From contig CP009910.1 in NCBI GenBank assembly GCA_000808095.1, positions 558,001 through 622,000 on the forward strand: 64,000 bases of DNA. Direction: 5' to 3'. The notes beneath the pieces are model-generated. The model saw only the letters and a list, made by a program, of their open reading frames with translations, was not told where the DNA came from and did not search any database. Source of the DNA: Borreliella chilensis. Its GTDB lineage: Bacteria > Spirochaetota > Spirochaetia > Borreliales > Borreliaceae. Position numbers and translations under genes: made by a program. Below are positions 16,961-25,786 of the stretch, piece by piece; position 1 is the stretch's first letter; the number at the start of each line of letters is the position of its first letter.

Positions 16961-17503
16961 ATGGACATGGGTTTAGATATACAAGATTCTTTAAGTCAGT
17001 ATCTTTTATTTAGTTTGGACGAACTTTATGCTATTGAGATTAAATATGTTGTTGAGGTTTTGGAATATACTAAGATATCGAAAATTCCAAGGACTCCTAG
17101 TTACATGGCAGGAATAATAAATAATAGAGGCAAAATAGTTCCAATAATTGACATTCGAAAACAATTTGGAATGAGTGACCGTGTTATTGATGAGGATAAT
17201 AAAAAGAGAAATAAGGGAGTTGATATTTCAAATATTATTATATTGACTTTAGCTTACGAGGGAGATGAATTTAATCTTGGAATTTTAGTAGATTATGTTA
17301 ATGAAGTTCTTGAATTAGATCCATCTAGTATTGATGATGCTCCTAAGATTGGATCAGGGTTTAATTCAAAATTTATTTCAGGAATTGGTAAGAGCAATGA
17401 TAAGTTTATTATTATTTTAGATGTAGAAAATTTATTTGATGTTAGAGAGCTTTCTAAGTTTAGAAATACAACAATATATGACCCCGAGTATCAGCAGCAA
17501 TAG
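16961..17503 (+). CDS. cheW2: Chemotaxis coupling protein CheW
   Basis: 180 residues, one CheW domain: QYLLFSLDELYAIEIKYVVE, IPRTPSYMAGIINNRGKIVP, IIDIRKQFGM, then a C-terminal LGILVDYVNEVLELD. It couples receptors to CheA. It opens a six-gene chemotaxis operon (next gene after 11 bp) with a strong AAAGGGG ribosome site. An insert near residues 80-95 (EDNKKRNKGVDISN) lengthens a loop compared with enteric CheW. B. burgdorferi has three CheWs; by position this is CheW2. Confidence 0.93.
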   Translation: MDMGLDIQDSLSQYLLFSLDELYAIEIKYVVEVLEYTKISKIPRTPSYMAGIINNRGKIVPIIDIRKQFGMSDRVIDEDNKKRNKGVDISNIIILTLAYEGDEFNLGILVDYVNEVLELDPSSIDDAPKIGSGFNSKFISGIGKSNDKFIIILDVENLFDVRELSKFRNTTIYDPEYQQQ

Positions 17504-17514
17504 GAGTTTTAGCC

Positions 17515-17826
17515 ATGATTTATAGGCCAGAAGGAGAACTTGTAATCAATAGTATTTTTAAGGTAAAAGAAGATTTGTTGCATATTTTTAAAAAAATGAA
17601 AGAGGGAGATACTCTTACCATTGATCTTTCAAATGTTGAAAAGATAGATATTACTTTTATACAAATTTTGTATGCATCCAATAAATATGCTAAGAATAGA
17701 AATTTATTTGTAAAGATTGAGTATCCATCTGATGAAGTTTTAAGTTCGCTAATATATGGAGGATTTTTAATAGATATTGAAGATGTTGATAGTTTTGATT
17801 TGGGGCTTAATTTGATTGGATTTTAG
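17515..17826 (+). CDS. STAS-domain protein in the chemotaxis operon
   Basis: 103 residues forming one STAS (anti-sigma-factor antagonist-like) domain: LTIDLSNVEKIDITFIQILY has the usual beta strand and helix, with Thr47 at the place of the phosphorylated Ser/Thr of SpoIIAA (D-x-S/T). The gene sits between cheW and cheA, with gaps of 11 and 15 bp, so it is almost surely co-transcribed. A partner kinase is not visible in the window. A role as a small adaptor or scaffold for the signalling array is possible; I infer no exact function. Confidence 0.78.
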   Translation: MIYRPEGELVINSIFKVKEDLLHIFKKMKEGDTLTIDLSNVEKIDITFIQILYASNKYAKNRNLFVKIEYPSDEVLSSLIYGGFLIDIEDVDSFDLGLNLIGF

Positions 17827-17841
17827 ATTTAAGGAAAGCTT

Positions 17842-19992
17842 ATGGATAGTAGTGATGTGATTGATAAATTTAAGAATTCCTTTAAGGAAGAGTCAATAGA
17901 GAATATTTCAGACATTGAGCAAGCGCTTCTTAATCTTGAGGTAAGCTCAGACCAGGAAACTATTAATTCTATTTTTAGAAATTTACATACCATAAAGGGA
18001 AGTTCTGGTATGTTTGGTTTTAATTTTACAGCATCGCTTGTCCATGAAATAGAAACAGTTCTTGATGTTGTAAAAGATGGTAGGGCTGCTTTTAGTCAAT
18101 CCGTTATTGATGCTACCTTAATGTCGGTTGATTTTGTTAGAGAGCTTATAGAAGGCGATGAGGTAATTTCTGAGATTGATTTTAATAAACGCAAGCAGTT
18201 GTTAGTAAATGGAATTAAAAATGTTTTTGAAGCTTCTAATGTTGGGAGAGGGGGGTCTTTTCAAGAATCTGTAGAAAATGATTTTCCAAAGTCTGGTAAC
18301 AGTTCTGTTTTAGAAGAATTTGTTAATGCTGATCTGGGTAATAAGTTTGATGATGAGGCTTTGAGATCTGAATTTAAGACCTACAAAATTCTTTTTTCTC
18401 CTGCAAGGGGTATTTTATTTCATGGGCATAAGCCTATAAATTTATTGAGCAAGTTGATTGATTTGGGTAGTGGCCATGTCAAAGCTAAAGTAGACAACAT
18501 CCCTGATTTAGAGCTTATTTCTCCTGATAATGTTTATGTTAATTGGGAGATAAGGTTAGATACAGAAGAGAGTAAAGAGAGCATTGAGGATGTTTTTTTA
18601 TTTTTAGATTCTCAGTCAAAAATTGATATTCAAGAATTAGACAAATGTTTTGAAATGCCTGATAAAAGTAATAATGTAGGGTTTAAAAATTCTAATTTTT
18701 TGCTTTCAGATAGAGATGCTAAAGATTCTCTTAATTCTTTATCTAAAAAATCAAAATTTGTTGAGAAGTCCGGTTTTAATGGAGAGAAAAATAGATCTAA
18801 TAGCCAAGATGATGCTGTTAGAAGTAAGGTAAATATTGCTAGTATTAAGGTAGATTCTAAAAAGCTTGACCATTTGGTGAATCTTGTTGGAGAACTTGTT
18901 ACAATACAATCAAAACTTTCAAAAGAGGCTGAAAATAGAAATAGTAATATTTTAAATTCAATATCAGCAGAATTTTCTTTGCTAATTAATGAACTTAGGG
19001 ATTATACAACAGGGCTTAGAACAGTACCTATTGAGATTTTGTTTGTAAAATTTCAAAGGATAGTAAAAGACTTGTCAGCTAGCCTTGGTAAGTCAATTCT
19101 TTATCATGCTTATGGTGGTGATACTGTTCTTGATAAGAGTATTATTGAAAAGCTTAATGAACCTTTGGTTCATTTAATTCGAAACTCAATTGATCATGGA
19201 ATTGAATCTTCTAAAGAAAGAGAGGAATTGGGCAAGGATCCTAAGGGAATTATTAAACTTTCAGCTTATCAATCCGGGGATTCTGTTATTGTTATTATTG
19301 AAGATGATGGGAGAGGTCTTGATAAGAATAAAATACTTGAGAAGGCTATAGAGCGCAATATAATTTCCGACGCAGTTGCCAAGACCCTCTCAGATGTTGA
19401 CGTTTATAATTTGATTTTTGAGCCCGGATTTTCGACTGCAAATTCTATTACCGATATATCAGGTCGTGGAGTTGGTATGGATGTTGTTAGAAAGCAGGTT
19501 GAGTCTTTAAGAGGGCATGTTGTTCTTGAAAGTGAGCTTGGTAAATATACTAGAACTAAATTAATCTTTCCGTTGACTTTGGCTATTATTGAGGGCTGGC
19601 TTGTCAGAGTTAAAGACGAGCACTTTATTGTGCCTCTTTCTAATGTCGAGTCTTGTTTAGAATCTAGTAAGTTAATTTCTCAAATAGATGGCGTTGAGGC
19701 TAAAAGTAACGTAATGGATTATAGGGGCAGTATGATTAGTTTTATTAGACTTAGGGAGTTTTTTCAAGTTTCTAGCGAGAAGAGTTCTAGTGAGCAAGTT
19801 GTTGTTGTGAATACAAATAGTGGAAAAATGGGTATTGTGGTTGACGAAGTTTTAGGTCAGCATCAGACTGTTATAAAAGCTTTAGGTAAAATTTATTCTA
19901 GAGTAGAAGGGGTTTCTGGAGCTACTATACTTGGTGATGGAAGTTTAGCTTTAGTTATTGATATAGATGCAATAACTAAGCTTGTAAGATGA
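17842..19992 (+). CDS. cheA1: Chemotaxis histidine kinase CheA
   Basis: 716 residues. The P1 domain carries the phosphorylated His49 in NLHTIKGSSGMFGF. A CheY/CheB-binding-like region (about 130-260) and a Ser/Asn-rich linker follow. Then come the dimerisation helices (VDSKKLDHLVNLVGELVTIQ), the kinase domain with N box HLIRNSIDHGIE, G1 EDDGRGLD and G2 GRGVGMDVV, and a C-terminal CheW-like regulatory domain. It phosphorylates CheY and CheB. By position this is CheA1, which in B. burgdorferi is known to be less important for swimming in vitro than CheA2 encoded elsewhere. Confidence 0.96.
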   Translation: MDSSDVIDKFKNSFKEESIENISDIEQALLNLEVSSDQETINSIFRNLHTIKGSSGMFGFNFTASLVHEIETVLDVVKDGRAAFSQSVIDATLMSVDFVRELIEGDEVISEIDFNKRKQLLVNGIKNVFEASNVGRGGSFQESVENDFPKSGNSSVLEEFVNADLGNKFDDEALRSEFKTYKILFSPARGILFHGHKPINLLSKLIDLGSGHVKAKVDNIPDLELISPDNVYVNWEIRLDTEESKESIEDVFLFLDSQSKIDIQELDKCFEMPDKSNNVGFKNSNFLLSDRDAKDSLNSLSKKSKFVEKSGFNGEKNRSNSQDDAVRSKVNIASIKVDSKKLDHLVNLVGELVTIQSKLSKEAENRNSNILNSISAEFSLLINELRDYTTGLRTVPIEILFVKFQRIVKDLSASLGKSILYHAYGGDTVLDKSIIEKLNEPLVHLIRNSIDHGIESSKEREELGKDPKGIIKLSAYQSGDSVIVIIEDDGRGLDKNKILEKAIERNIISDAVAKTLSDVDVYNLIFEPGFSTANSITDISGRGVGMDVVRKQVESLRGHVVLESELGKYTRTKLIFPLTLAIIEGWLVRVKDEHFIVPLSNVESCLESSKLISQIDGVEAKSNVMDYRGSMISFIRLREFFQVSSEKSSSEQVVVVNTNSGKMGIVVDEVLGQHQTVIKALGKIYSRVEGVSGATILGDGSLALVIDIDAITKLVR

Positions 19993-20048
19993 GAAATTGA
20001 AAATACAGATTTTTGTTTTTAAAGGTTGCAAAGTATTAAAATATAATA

Positions 20049-21206
20049 ATGAAGATATTAGTAATTGATATTCAGGGTCTTATAAAGCAAGTTTTTGTTA
20101 GAGCTTTTTCTAAGGATAATGATGTTGAAATATTAAATGCAGGTTTTAATTCTTTAAATCTTATTAATGTATTTTTACAAAAGTTTCCAGATTTAGTTAT
20201 TATTGATGAGAATACGGCAAGATCTAATTTTGGAAGTTCTTTAAACGATGTTCTTAACAATATATCTCTTCCGGTTGTATTTATTGCTCAAAATGAAATG
20301 TCACCAAATTTTGGGTATCTTGAGCAAAGTAAAGAAAAAGTTAAATTAATAATAAATAAGCTTAATTTTAAGCTTACAGTTGATTTGTTTCGTAGTAAGT
20401 ATTTAGATTTAATAAAGTTGGAGTTGAAGAATCTAGGCAAGAATAAATTAATATCTTCTTTTGAAGCTAAAAGGATTCATGCACCAGATTTTGTTAGTCA
20501 TTCTAAAGTAGGGTTTAGAGAAAATAGCTTAGATGATTCAAGTATAAGAAAAAGTTATAGAGTTTCTGATGTTATTAATTTTGCCCCCAAAAATGATCCG
20601 GATGTTGTTATTAAATATCAAGGTCTTTTAAATAAACATAAAACGGGCAAAATTATTGTTGTGGGCTCTTCAACAGGCGGTACAGAGGCTTTAAGAATTT
20701 TTTTAAGGTCTTTTAGAAAGGATTCTCCTCCAATTATTATTGTTCAACACATGCCAGGAGGATTTACAAGATCTTTTGCAAAAAACTTAAACAATGAATT
20801 TAATATTGATATTAAAGAAGCTGAGAATGGAGATATTCTTCGTCCAGGTCTTGTAATAATTGCTAATGGAAGTTATCATTTGATTGTAAAGTATGGTAGT
20901 GGAAATTATTTTGTAAACTTATTAGATGGACCTCTTGTTAGTAGGCATAAGCCTTCTGTAAATGTGCTTTTCAGGTCTGCTGCAATGTATGCAGGCTCTA
21001 ATGCTATTGGAGTTATTCTTACAGGCATGGGAGATGATGGTGCTATTTGTATGCTTGAAATGAAAAAAAATGGAGCTTATACTATTGCTCAAGACCAGCA
21101 AACCTCTGTTGTTTTTGGTATGCCAATGGAAGCCATAAAAATAGGAGCTGTAGACAAAATCCTTCCTTTAAGTAAGATAGCTGATCATGTCCTAAGGAGA
21201 TCTTAG
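20049..21206 (+). CDS. cheB2: Chemotaxis protein methylesterase CheB, degenerate receiver domain
   Basis: 385 residues. The C-terminal methylesterase domain is intact: catalytic Ser208 in VGSSTGG, His234 in VQHMPGGFT, Asp330 in GMGDDGA. The N-terminal receiver is unusual: the usual acidic pair reads VIDIQG (one Asp), the likely acceptor is Asp53 (VIIDENT), and no KP motif is seen. So control by CheA phosphorylation may be altered. It lies 56 bp after cheA; the ATG has no close ribosome site, and AT-rich promoter-like sequence (TAAAAT at 20037-20042) stands just upstream. Confidence 0.92.
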   Translation: MKILVIDIQGLIKQVFVRAFSKDNDVEILNAGFNSLNLINVFLQKFPDLVIIDENTARSNFGSSLNDVLNNISLPVVFIAQNEMSPNFGYLEQSKEKVKLIINKLNFKLTVDLFRSKYLDLIKLELKNLGKNKLISSFEAKRIHAPDFVSHSKVGFRENSLDDSSIRKSYRVSDVINFAPKNDPDVVIKYQGLLNKHKTGKIIVVGSSTGGTEALRIFLRSFRKDSPPIIIVQHMPGGFTRSFAKNLNNEFNIDIKEAENGDILRPGLVIIANGSYHLIVKYGSGNYFVNLLDGPLVSRHKPSVNVLFRSAAMYAGSNAIGVILTGMGDDGAICMLEMKKNGAYTIAQDQQTSVVFGMPMEAIKIGAVDKILPLSKIADHVLRRS

Positions 21207-21208
21207 TA

Positions 21209-22984
21209 ATGGATAATGAGAATAATGGTTTTTTTGACGCTAATGATTGTTTAGCAACCTTATTTTATAAACTTGAATCTTTTGATGAGAATGCAAGGCA
21301 TATTTATTCAAACTTAAGCAAATCAATTCCTAAGTTAATAGAAAAAATTTCTAAAGATTCAAAGGACTTGTCTTTTAGTATTGACTTAATTTCTAATCTT
21401 GATATTGATAATGACACTTCTTTGAACAATTTCATAGCTAAGATTATAGGTGCATTAGATGATTTTGTTGCTTACTTCAATTCTTCAACAACTTCTCTTG
21501 AATCTCAATTTAGCATCATAAGAGGTAAGGTTAAAGATATAGAAATACTTGAAGATGTGATTGAAAGAATGAAAAAAAGCTCTCTTGATATGGAAATAAT
21601 GTCTATTAATACGCTAACAGTTGCTATGAGGGCCGGTAAAGCTGGAGGAGCCTTTTCTTATATTACTAGTGAGATTAAGGTTTTGACTCAATCTATGATC
21701 AAACAAGCAGATCAACTTACTAGCAAGGGGCGTGAAGTTAAAATTGGTCTAGATAGGGCTAAAAATCAGGTATATGAGAGCAATACTGCTGAAAATAAAA
21801 TTCTTGAAGAATTTAGAGATAATTTAATGAAAAAGATAGATGCCTTTTCAGATGGAGTAGGAAGTGTTATTGCTCTTTATGATGATATTTTAAAAGTTCT
21901 ATTAGAATTTAAATTTAAACTTGTAAATTCGATTTCTTATCTTCAGTTTCAAGACAGATTAACTCAATCTTTGCAGCATTTGAATATTATGTATTCTAAT
22001 ATCGATGTTTTTAAATTTAGAGATATAAGCGAGGTTCAAAAGTTAAAAATTTTATCAGTTTTTACTGATACATCAAAAGTTATAGTAAAAGATGTTCTTG
22101 AAAAGCTTGAGAAAAATTATATTGTTTTTGAAAAATTTATTGATGCTTCTCTTAGCTCTATTCAAACTATTAACGATTTAAGGTCTGATAATTCCTTATA
22201 CATAGACATTCCTAAAATAATAGAGCAATTTTCTAGTATTTTGTCTGACCTGCTTAGAAGAATTGATGATGTTGAAAAAAATAATTCTAATTTTTTGAGT
22301 TTATATTATGAACAGGTTAAGCTTATAAAATCATTAGAGTTAATGTTTTCAAATATTTCAGCTATTTCTGCTAGATTCCAAAATATTAATATAGCTTCAA
22401 AGATAGAGGTTGTCAAAAGACCAGAACTTGAAGCTATGGAGGGAAATATTTCAGAAATGTCTAAAATTATCAAAGAAATTGATTCTAATATTACTAAGGG
22501 AATAGAATTTTTAGATCAAATAATTTTTTTTCTTGAAAAAGTTGTTAAGGATTATGACAATAGATTTTATCTTGAAAAAAACTATTTTAATAAGTTTAAA
22601 AAATTATTTATGGAAATTAAAAATGATATTCTTGATATTAAGAATATAGCTATTGACAATATTTTGTCTTATGAAGTTTTTTCAATTGAATTTATGGAAA
22701 TATTTGAAGAAATGAAATTAGAAGTCTACAATGTTAGGAATTTAAAAAAATCTCTTTTAGATATAGATAACTTTTTAAGCAATATGGAAAGCAAGATAAA
22801 TTTTAATCTTAACTTAGAACTATCTAAAGTTGGGATTCAATCTGTTGAGATTGAAGATAAGGAATTTGTTAACAGGATTGCTAATCGATTTACTTTATTT
22901 GTTCATAAAAAACACTTATTATCTTTGATAGAAGAGGCTAAGGATATTCATTCTTTTGATGAGGGTAGTGTAATTTTGTTTTAA
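21209..22984 (+). CDS. Soluble MCP-like signalling protein with a CheZ-like motif
   Basis: 591 residues, long helices, no membrane segment. Residues 128-165 (IMSINTLTVAMRAGKAGGAF then SYITSEIKVLTQ) mimic the chemoreceptor tip (TNLLALNAAIEAARAGE.GRGFAVVA.EI). A second, weaker copy is at 388-420 (ARFQNINIASKIEVVKRPEL). Between them, YLQFQDRLTQ (244-253) resembles the QDxxxQ element of the CheZ phosphatase helix and of some MCP-like proteins. It starts 2 bp after cheB behind AAGGAGAT and precedes cheY2. I infer a cytoplasmic helical-bundle partner of this Che pathway, possibly a CheY phosphatase or scaffold; the function is not established. Confidence 0.7.
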   Translation: MDNENNGFFDANDCLATLFYKLESFDENARHIYSNLSKSIPKLIEKISKDSKDLSFSIDLISNLDIDNDTSLNNFIAKIIGALDDFVAYFNSSTTSLESQFSIIRGKVKDIEILEDVIERMKKSSLDMEIMSINTLTVAMRAGKAGGAFSYITSEIKVLTQSMIKQADQLTSKGREVKIGLDRAKNQVYESNTAENKILEEFRDNLMKKIDAFSDGVGSVIALYDDILKVLLEFKFKLVNSISYLQFQDRLTQSLQHLNIMYSNIDVFKFRDISEVQKLKILSVFTDTSKVIVKDVLEKLEKNYIVFEKFIDASLSSIQTINDLRSDNSLYIDIPKIIEQFSSILSDLLRRIDDVEKNNSNFLSLYYEQVKLIKSLELMFSNISAISARFQNINIASKIEVVKRPELEAMEGNISEMSKIIKEIDSNITKGIEFLDQIIFFLEKVVKDYDNRFYLEKNYFNKFKKLFMEIKNDILDIKNIAIDNILSYEVFSIEFMEIFEEMKLEVYNVRNLKKSLLDIDNFLSNMESKINFNLNLELSKVGIQSVEIEDKEFVNRIANRFTLFVHKKHLLSLIEEAKDIHSFDEGSVILF

Positions 22985-23024
22985 TTTTTATATACTTTTC
23001 AGGAGGGTTTTAGGAGAAAATTAG

Positions 23025-23399
23025 ATGAAAAAAAGAATTTTGGTTATTGATGACAATAGGGCAATAAGGCAAAGTGTTGCTTATATTCTAGAGCAAAATG
23101 GTTTTGGAGTGCTAGAGGCAAAAGATGGTTTAGAAGGAGTGTTAAAGTTTAAAGAAGCAGTTGGGCAAGGAGATAAAGATTTTGACCTTGTTATTACAGA
23201 TATAAACATGCCCAATTTAGATGGCATTGGTGTAATTAAACAGATAAGAGAATTTGGCAGCTTTGTTCCCATACTCGTTCTTACCACTGAATCTGAGCAA
23301 TCTAAGGTTGATGAGGGTCGTAAAGCTGGAGCTACTGGTTGGCTTGTTAAGCCTTTTAATCCTGAGGCTTTAATGAAAACAATTTCAAAGATATTTTAA
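23025..23399 (+). CDS. cheY2: Chemotaxis response regulator CheY2
   Basis: 124 residues with the full receiver set: Asp9/Asp10 (VIDDN), acceptor Asp59 (VITDINMPN), Thr88 (LTTES) and Lys109 (WLVKPF). No output domain. It ends the che operon, 40 bp after the MCP-like gene, with a long purine-rich leader (AGGAGGG and AGGAGAA). By position it is CheY2, which has been linked to infectivity rather than to swimming behaviour in B. burgdorferi. It is closer to Bacillus-type CheY than is the gene at 1132-1512. Confidence 0.93.
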   Translation: MKKRILVIDDNRAIRQSVAYILEQNGFGVLEAKDGLEGVLKFKEAVGQGDKDFDLVITDINMPNLDGIGVIKQIREFGSFVPILVLTTESEQSKVDEGRKAGATGWLVKPFNPEALMKTISKIF

Positions 23400-23475
23400 A
23401 TTTTTATTTTCAATCAATTTGTAGGCTTTAAAGTTTCATTATAAATTAAAACGATTTTCAATATGTTATTTTAGA

Positions 23476-23602
23476 ATAAAGATAGGATATTAAAAGGATA
23501 TTTTATCTTTAATGTGGTAATAGCTAAATTGTATTAACCACAAAGGATAAGATCAAATTTTTAATTTGTGAACATACTGTGGATAAAGCAAATTGTTTGC
23601 TT
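23476..23602. other. Hairpin-rich spacer after cheY2
   Basis: The 268 bp between cheY2 and the tRNA gene hold no ORF. Three inverted repeats stand out: AAAGATA/TATCTTT (23478-23510), GTGGTAATA/TATTAACCAC (23514-23541, one bulge) and AAGCAAA/TTTGCTT (23586-23602, 3-nt loop). None is followed by a clear T run on the plus strand. They may be a weak termination zone for either the che operon or the pyrH-tRNA unit, or a small RNA. Confidence 0.3.
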
Positions 23603-23667
23603 AGAAGAAGTGATTATTAAATTGTAATGTTTTGATAATTTTTAAGTTTATAAAAAAGTAATTAGAA

Positions 23668-23751
23668 TACCGGTAGTCGGAGTCGAACCGACACGAAGTT
23701 GCCTCCATCAGATTTTGAGTCTGACGCGTCTACCAATTCCGCCATACCGGC
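23668..23751 (-). tRNA. tRNA-Leu, anticodon CAA
   Basis: 84 nt on the minus strand. Acceptor arms are GCCGGTA and TACCGGT plus discriminator A; the D arm contains GGAATTGGTAGACGC; the anticodon loop CTCAAAA sits on a TCAGA/TCTGA stem; a long variable arm (GGAGGCAACTTC region) marks a class II tRNA; the T arm GTCGGTTCGACTCCGAC is complete. CCA is not encoded. The first pair is G-U. It reads UUG codons, common here. It begins 7 bp after the pyrH stop on the same strand, so it is probably processed from a pyrH transcript. Confidence 0.95.
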
Positions 23752-23758
23752 ATAACTT

Positions 23759-24448
23759 TTATTTTACTATAACAGTGCCCAAAAAATCATTATTTTTGTT
23801 GAAAACTTTTTCTAAGTTTTCAATATTATTTCCATTTACTACATAAAGGGTAAGTCCAAGTTTTGAAGAGAGTTTTGTTGCTATTGGGTCAAAAGGCAAA
23901 TTTAAGCCAGGGTTCCATTTTTGACCCACAATGTCTTGCAATTGTTTCCAATTTAATTTTTTAAAAGCTGTTGCGTTTTTAAATTTTTTTGGGTCTTTAT
24001 CATAAACTTGATTTACGTTTGTTATATTTATGATATCTTTTTTGTTAAATTTTTCTGCAAATTTTACGGCAATGTAATCTGTTGAAAATCCCGATTTCCA
24101 TCCAGAAGCGATTAGTATTTTTCCTTTAAAAGAAAAATTTTTTAAGGGGTTAGTAACAATTTTGTCTTTACAAAGGGGTTTCATTACTTTGCACAAAAAT
24201 TCTGCGTTTAACTTTGTTGACATTATTCCAATTTCATCAAGTTCATGAGCTTGAAAATCAGGGTTAATTTTTTTATAGGCGTCTTGGTATTCTCTTGCAA
24301 CTTTTCCTCCACCAACTATTAAAATGATTTTTCTTTTTTCATTTTCTAGTAACCATTTAAAAAGAAAGTTTTTAAATTTTTTAATGAATTCTATGTTGAT
24401 TTGATTTGAATTTATTACTCCTCCCCCAAGACTTATTATTTTAAGCAT
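23759..24448 (-). CDS. pyrH: Uridylate kinase (UMP kinase)
   Basis: 229 residues of the amino-acid-kinase fold: ISLGGGVIN at the N-terminus, ILIVGGGKVAREY, a central IASGWKSGFSTDYIA, ITNVNQVYDKDPKKF, and a C-terminal WNPGLNLPFDPIATKL. It is shorter and closer to the archaeal/spirochaetal type than to E. coli PyrH. It makes UDP from UMP, feeding the CTP synthase at 27645-29246. The ATG has AAGGAA upstream. The tRNA-Leu gene follows 7 bp downstream. Confidence 0.88.
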   Translation of the reverse strand: MLKIISLGGGVINSNQINIEFIKKFKNFLFKWLLENEKRKIILIVGGGKVAREYQDAYKKINPDFQAHELDEIGIMSTKLNAEFLCKVMKPLCKDKIVTNPLKNFSFKGKILIASGWKSGFSTDYIAVKFAEKFNKKDIINITNVNQVYDKDPKKFKNATAFKKLNWKQLQDIVGQKWNPGLNLPFDPIATKLSSKLGLTLYVVNGNNIENLEKVFNKNNDFLGTVIVK

Positions 24449-24660
24449 TCAAGTTCCTTGTTTAGATTAATGGTTTTTAAATTTTTCACTTTTAATAATA
24501 TAGCAATTTCTGTTAAACTTTTCATTAAAAATAAGTTTAAAACAATACAAACTCGTTAATTATATATTACAATTTAATTATTATGCAAAGAATTAAAAGA
24601 ATTTATTGTTAAGTGTTTTAGCGGTAGTTTTACTTAGCAGTTTTTATTTTGGAGGATATT

Positions 24661-25725
24661 GTGCATAAGTATAAAGTTTCTGTTATTATTTGTTTTTTTA
24701 ATTCAGCTGAAACTCTCGATACAATAATAAAGGATGCTGTTAATCAAACATTAAAAGATAAAGAAATCATATTGATTAATGATGGTTCTTATGATAGCAG
24801 TTTAGAGATAGCGGAAAAATATGTTAATAAGTATAGTTTTATTAAACTTTTTAGCCAGAAAAATATGGGACTTCCCGCCTCTAGGGATAAGGGTCTTTCT
24901 GAGGCCCAGGGGGAATATGTTATTTATTGGGATGGAGATGATTCTGTAGAGAGCACTATGCTTGAAGTTTTATATAATAGGGCAAAGGCAGACAATTCCG
25001 ATATTGTTTGTTCTCAATTTTATGTTTATTTTCTTGCAATAAATGTAAAAAGAAAATCTCTTCTTCCTTTTCCTAATTACCCATTAACAGGTAAAGAGGC
25101 TTTTAAAAACTTGCTTTGTACTGTTTATGCTACTTTTGGAAGGAAGAATTTTGTTGTTGGAACATTATGGGATAAATTGATTAGACGAGAATTAATCTTA
25201 AAGAACAATATTTATCAGCAAAATGTGGTATTTGAAGATATAGTTTTTGTTATGCAAGCTTTACTAAAATCCTCTAAAGTTTCTTTTGTAAATAATTATT
25301 TTTATACTAATTTTCAAAGAATGGGAAGTATGAGCTCTTCTATTAGTGTTTTGCATAAAGCGCAATTATCTCTTAGCACAATAGAAAATTTATTAAAAAG
25401 AGAAGGCATTTTTAATGAATGTCAACATTTGTATAAAAGATTTTACTTACAATTTTATTATTTTATTTCTTTTAAGCAGATTTATATTATTAGTTGGAAT
25501 ATTTCTGACAAGCTTGTTTATAATGCATACAAGAAAAAGCTTATTTCTGTTCTTGATGAGATTAAAGGATTGCCTGAATTTCAAGATTGTTATGAGTATG
25601 CAAAAAGTTTTGGATTTAACGAAATCCAAATTTTGCCTAGAGTTATGCTAAAGATTTGGAATTTTAGTTCAAGACTTTATGTAAATTTTTCTATATTTAT
25701 TTATAAATTATTCATAAGAAATTGA
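24661..25725 (+). CDS. Family 2 glycosyltransferase
   Basis: 354 residues from GTG 24661, chosen because GGAGG (24651-24655) is 5 nt upstream; the in-frame TTG at 24649 overlaps that site. The GT-A fold motifs are VSVIICFFNSAETL, ILINDGSYDSS and the DxD-like YWDGDDSVEST. It probably transfers a sugar from a nucleotide-sugar donor onto a lipid or surface glycan. In the B. burgdorferi genome a gene here was named lgtD-like, but the acceptor cannot be told from sequence. Borrelia lacks LPS, so a glycolipid acceptor is likely. No membrane segment except weak C-terminal hydrophobic stretches. Confidence 0.85.
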   Translation: MHKYKVSVIICFFNSAETLDTIIKDAVNQTLKDKEIILINDGSYDSSLEIAEKYVNKYSFIKLFSQKNMGLPASRDKGLSEAQGEYVIYWDGDDSVESTMLEVLYNRAKADNSDIVCSQFYVYFLAINVKRKSLLPFPNYPLTGKEAFKNLLCTVYATFGRKNFVVGTLWDKLIRRELILKNNIYQQNVVFEDIVFVMQALLKSSKVSFVNNYFYTNFQRMGSMSSSISVLHKAQLSLSTIENLLKREGIFNECQHLYKRFYLQFYYFISFKQIYIISWNISDKLVYNAYKKKLISVLDEIKGLPEFQDCYEYAKSFGFNEIQILPRVMLKIWNFSSRLYVNFSIFIYKLFIRN

Positions 25726-25786
25726 ATTTACCTTTTTGGTTTAATTGTTTTTTTCATATTTTGATTTTTAATATTAAGGGGTGTGT

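Noticed and set aside
23578-23586. Exact DnaA-box consensus (TTATCCACA on the minus strand)
   Set aside because: A single copy with no cluster; at this base composition about one match per window is expected by chance, and dnaA/dnaN are not here.
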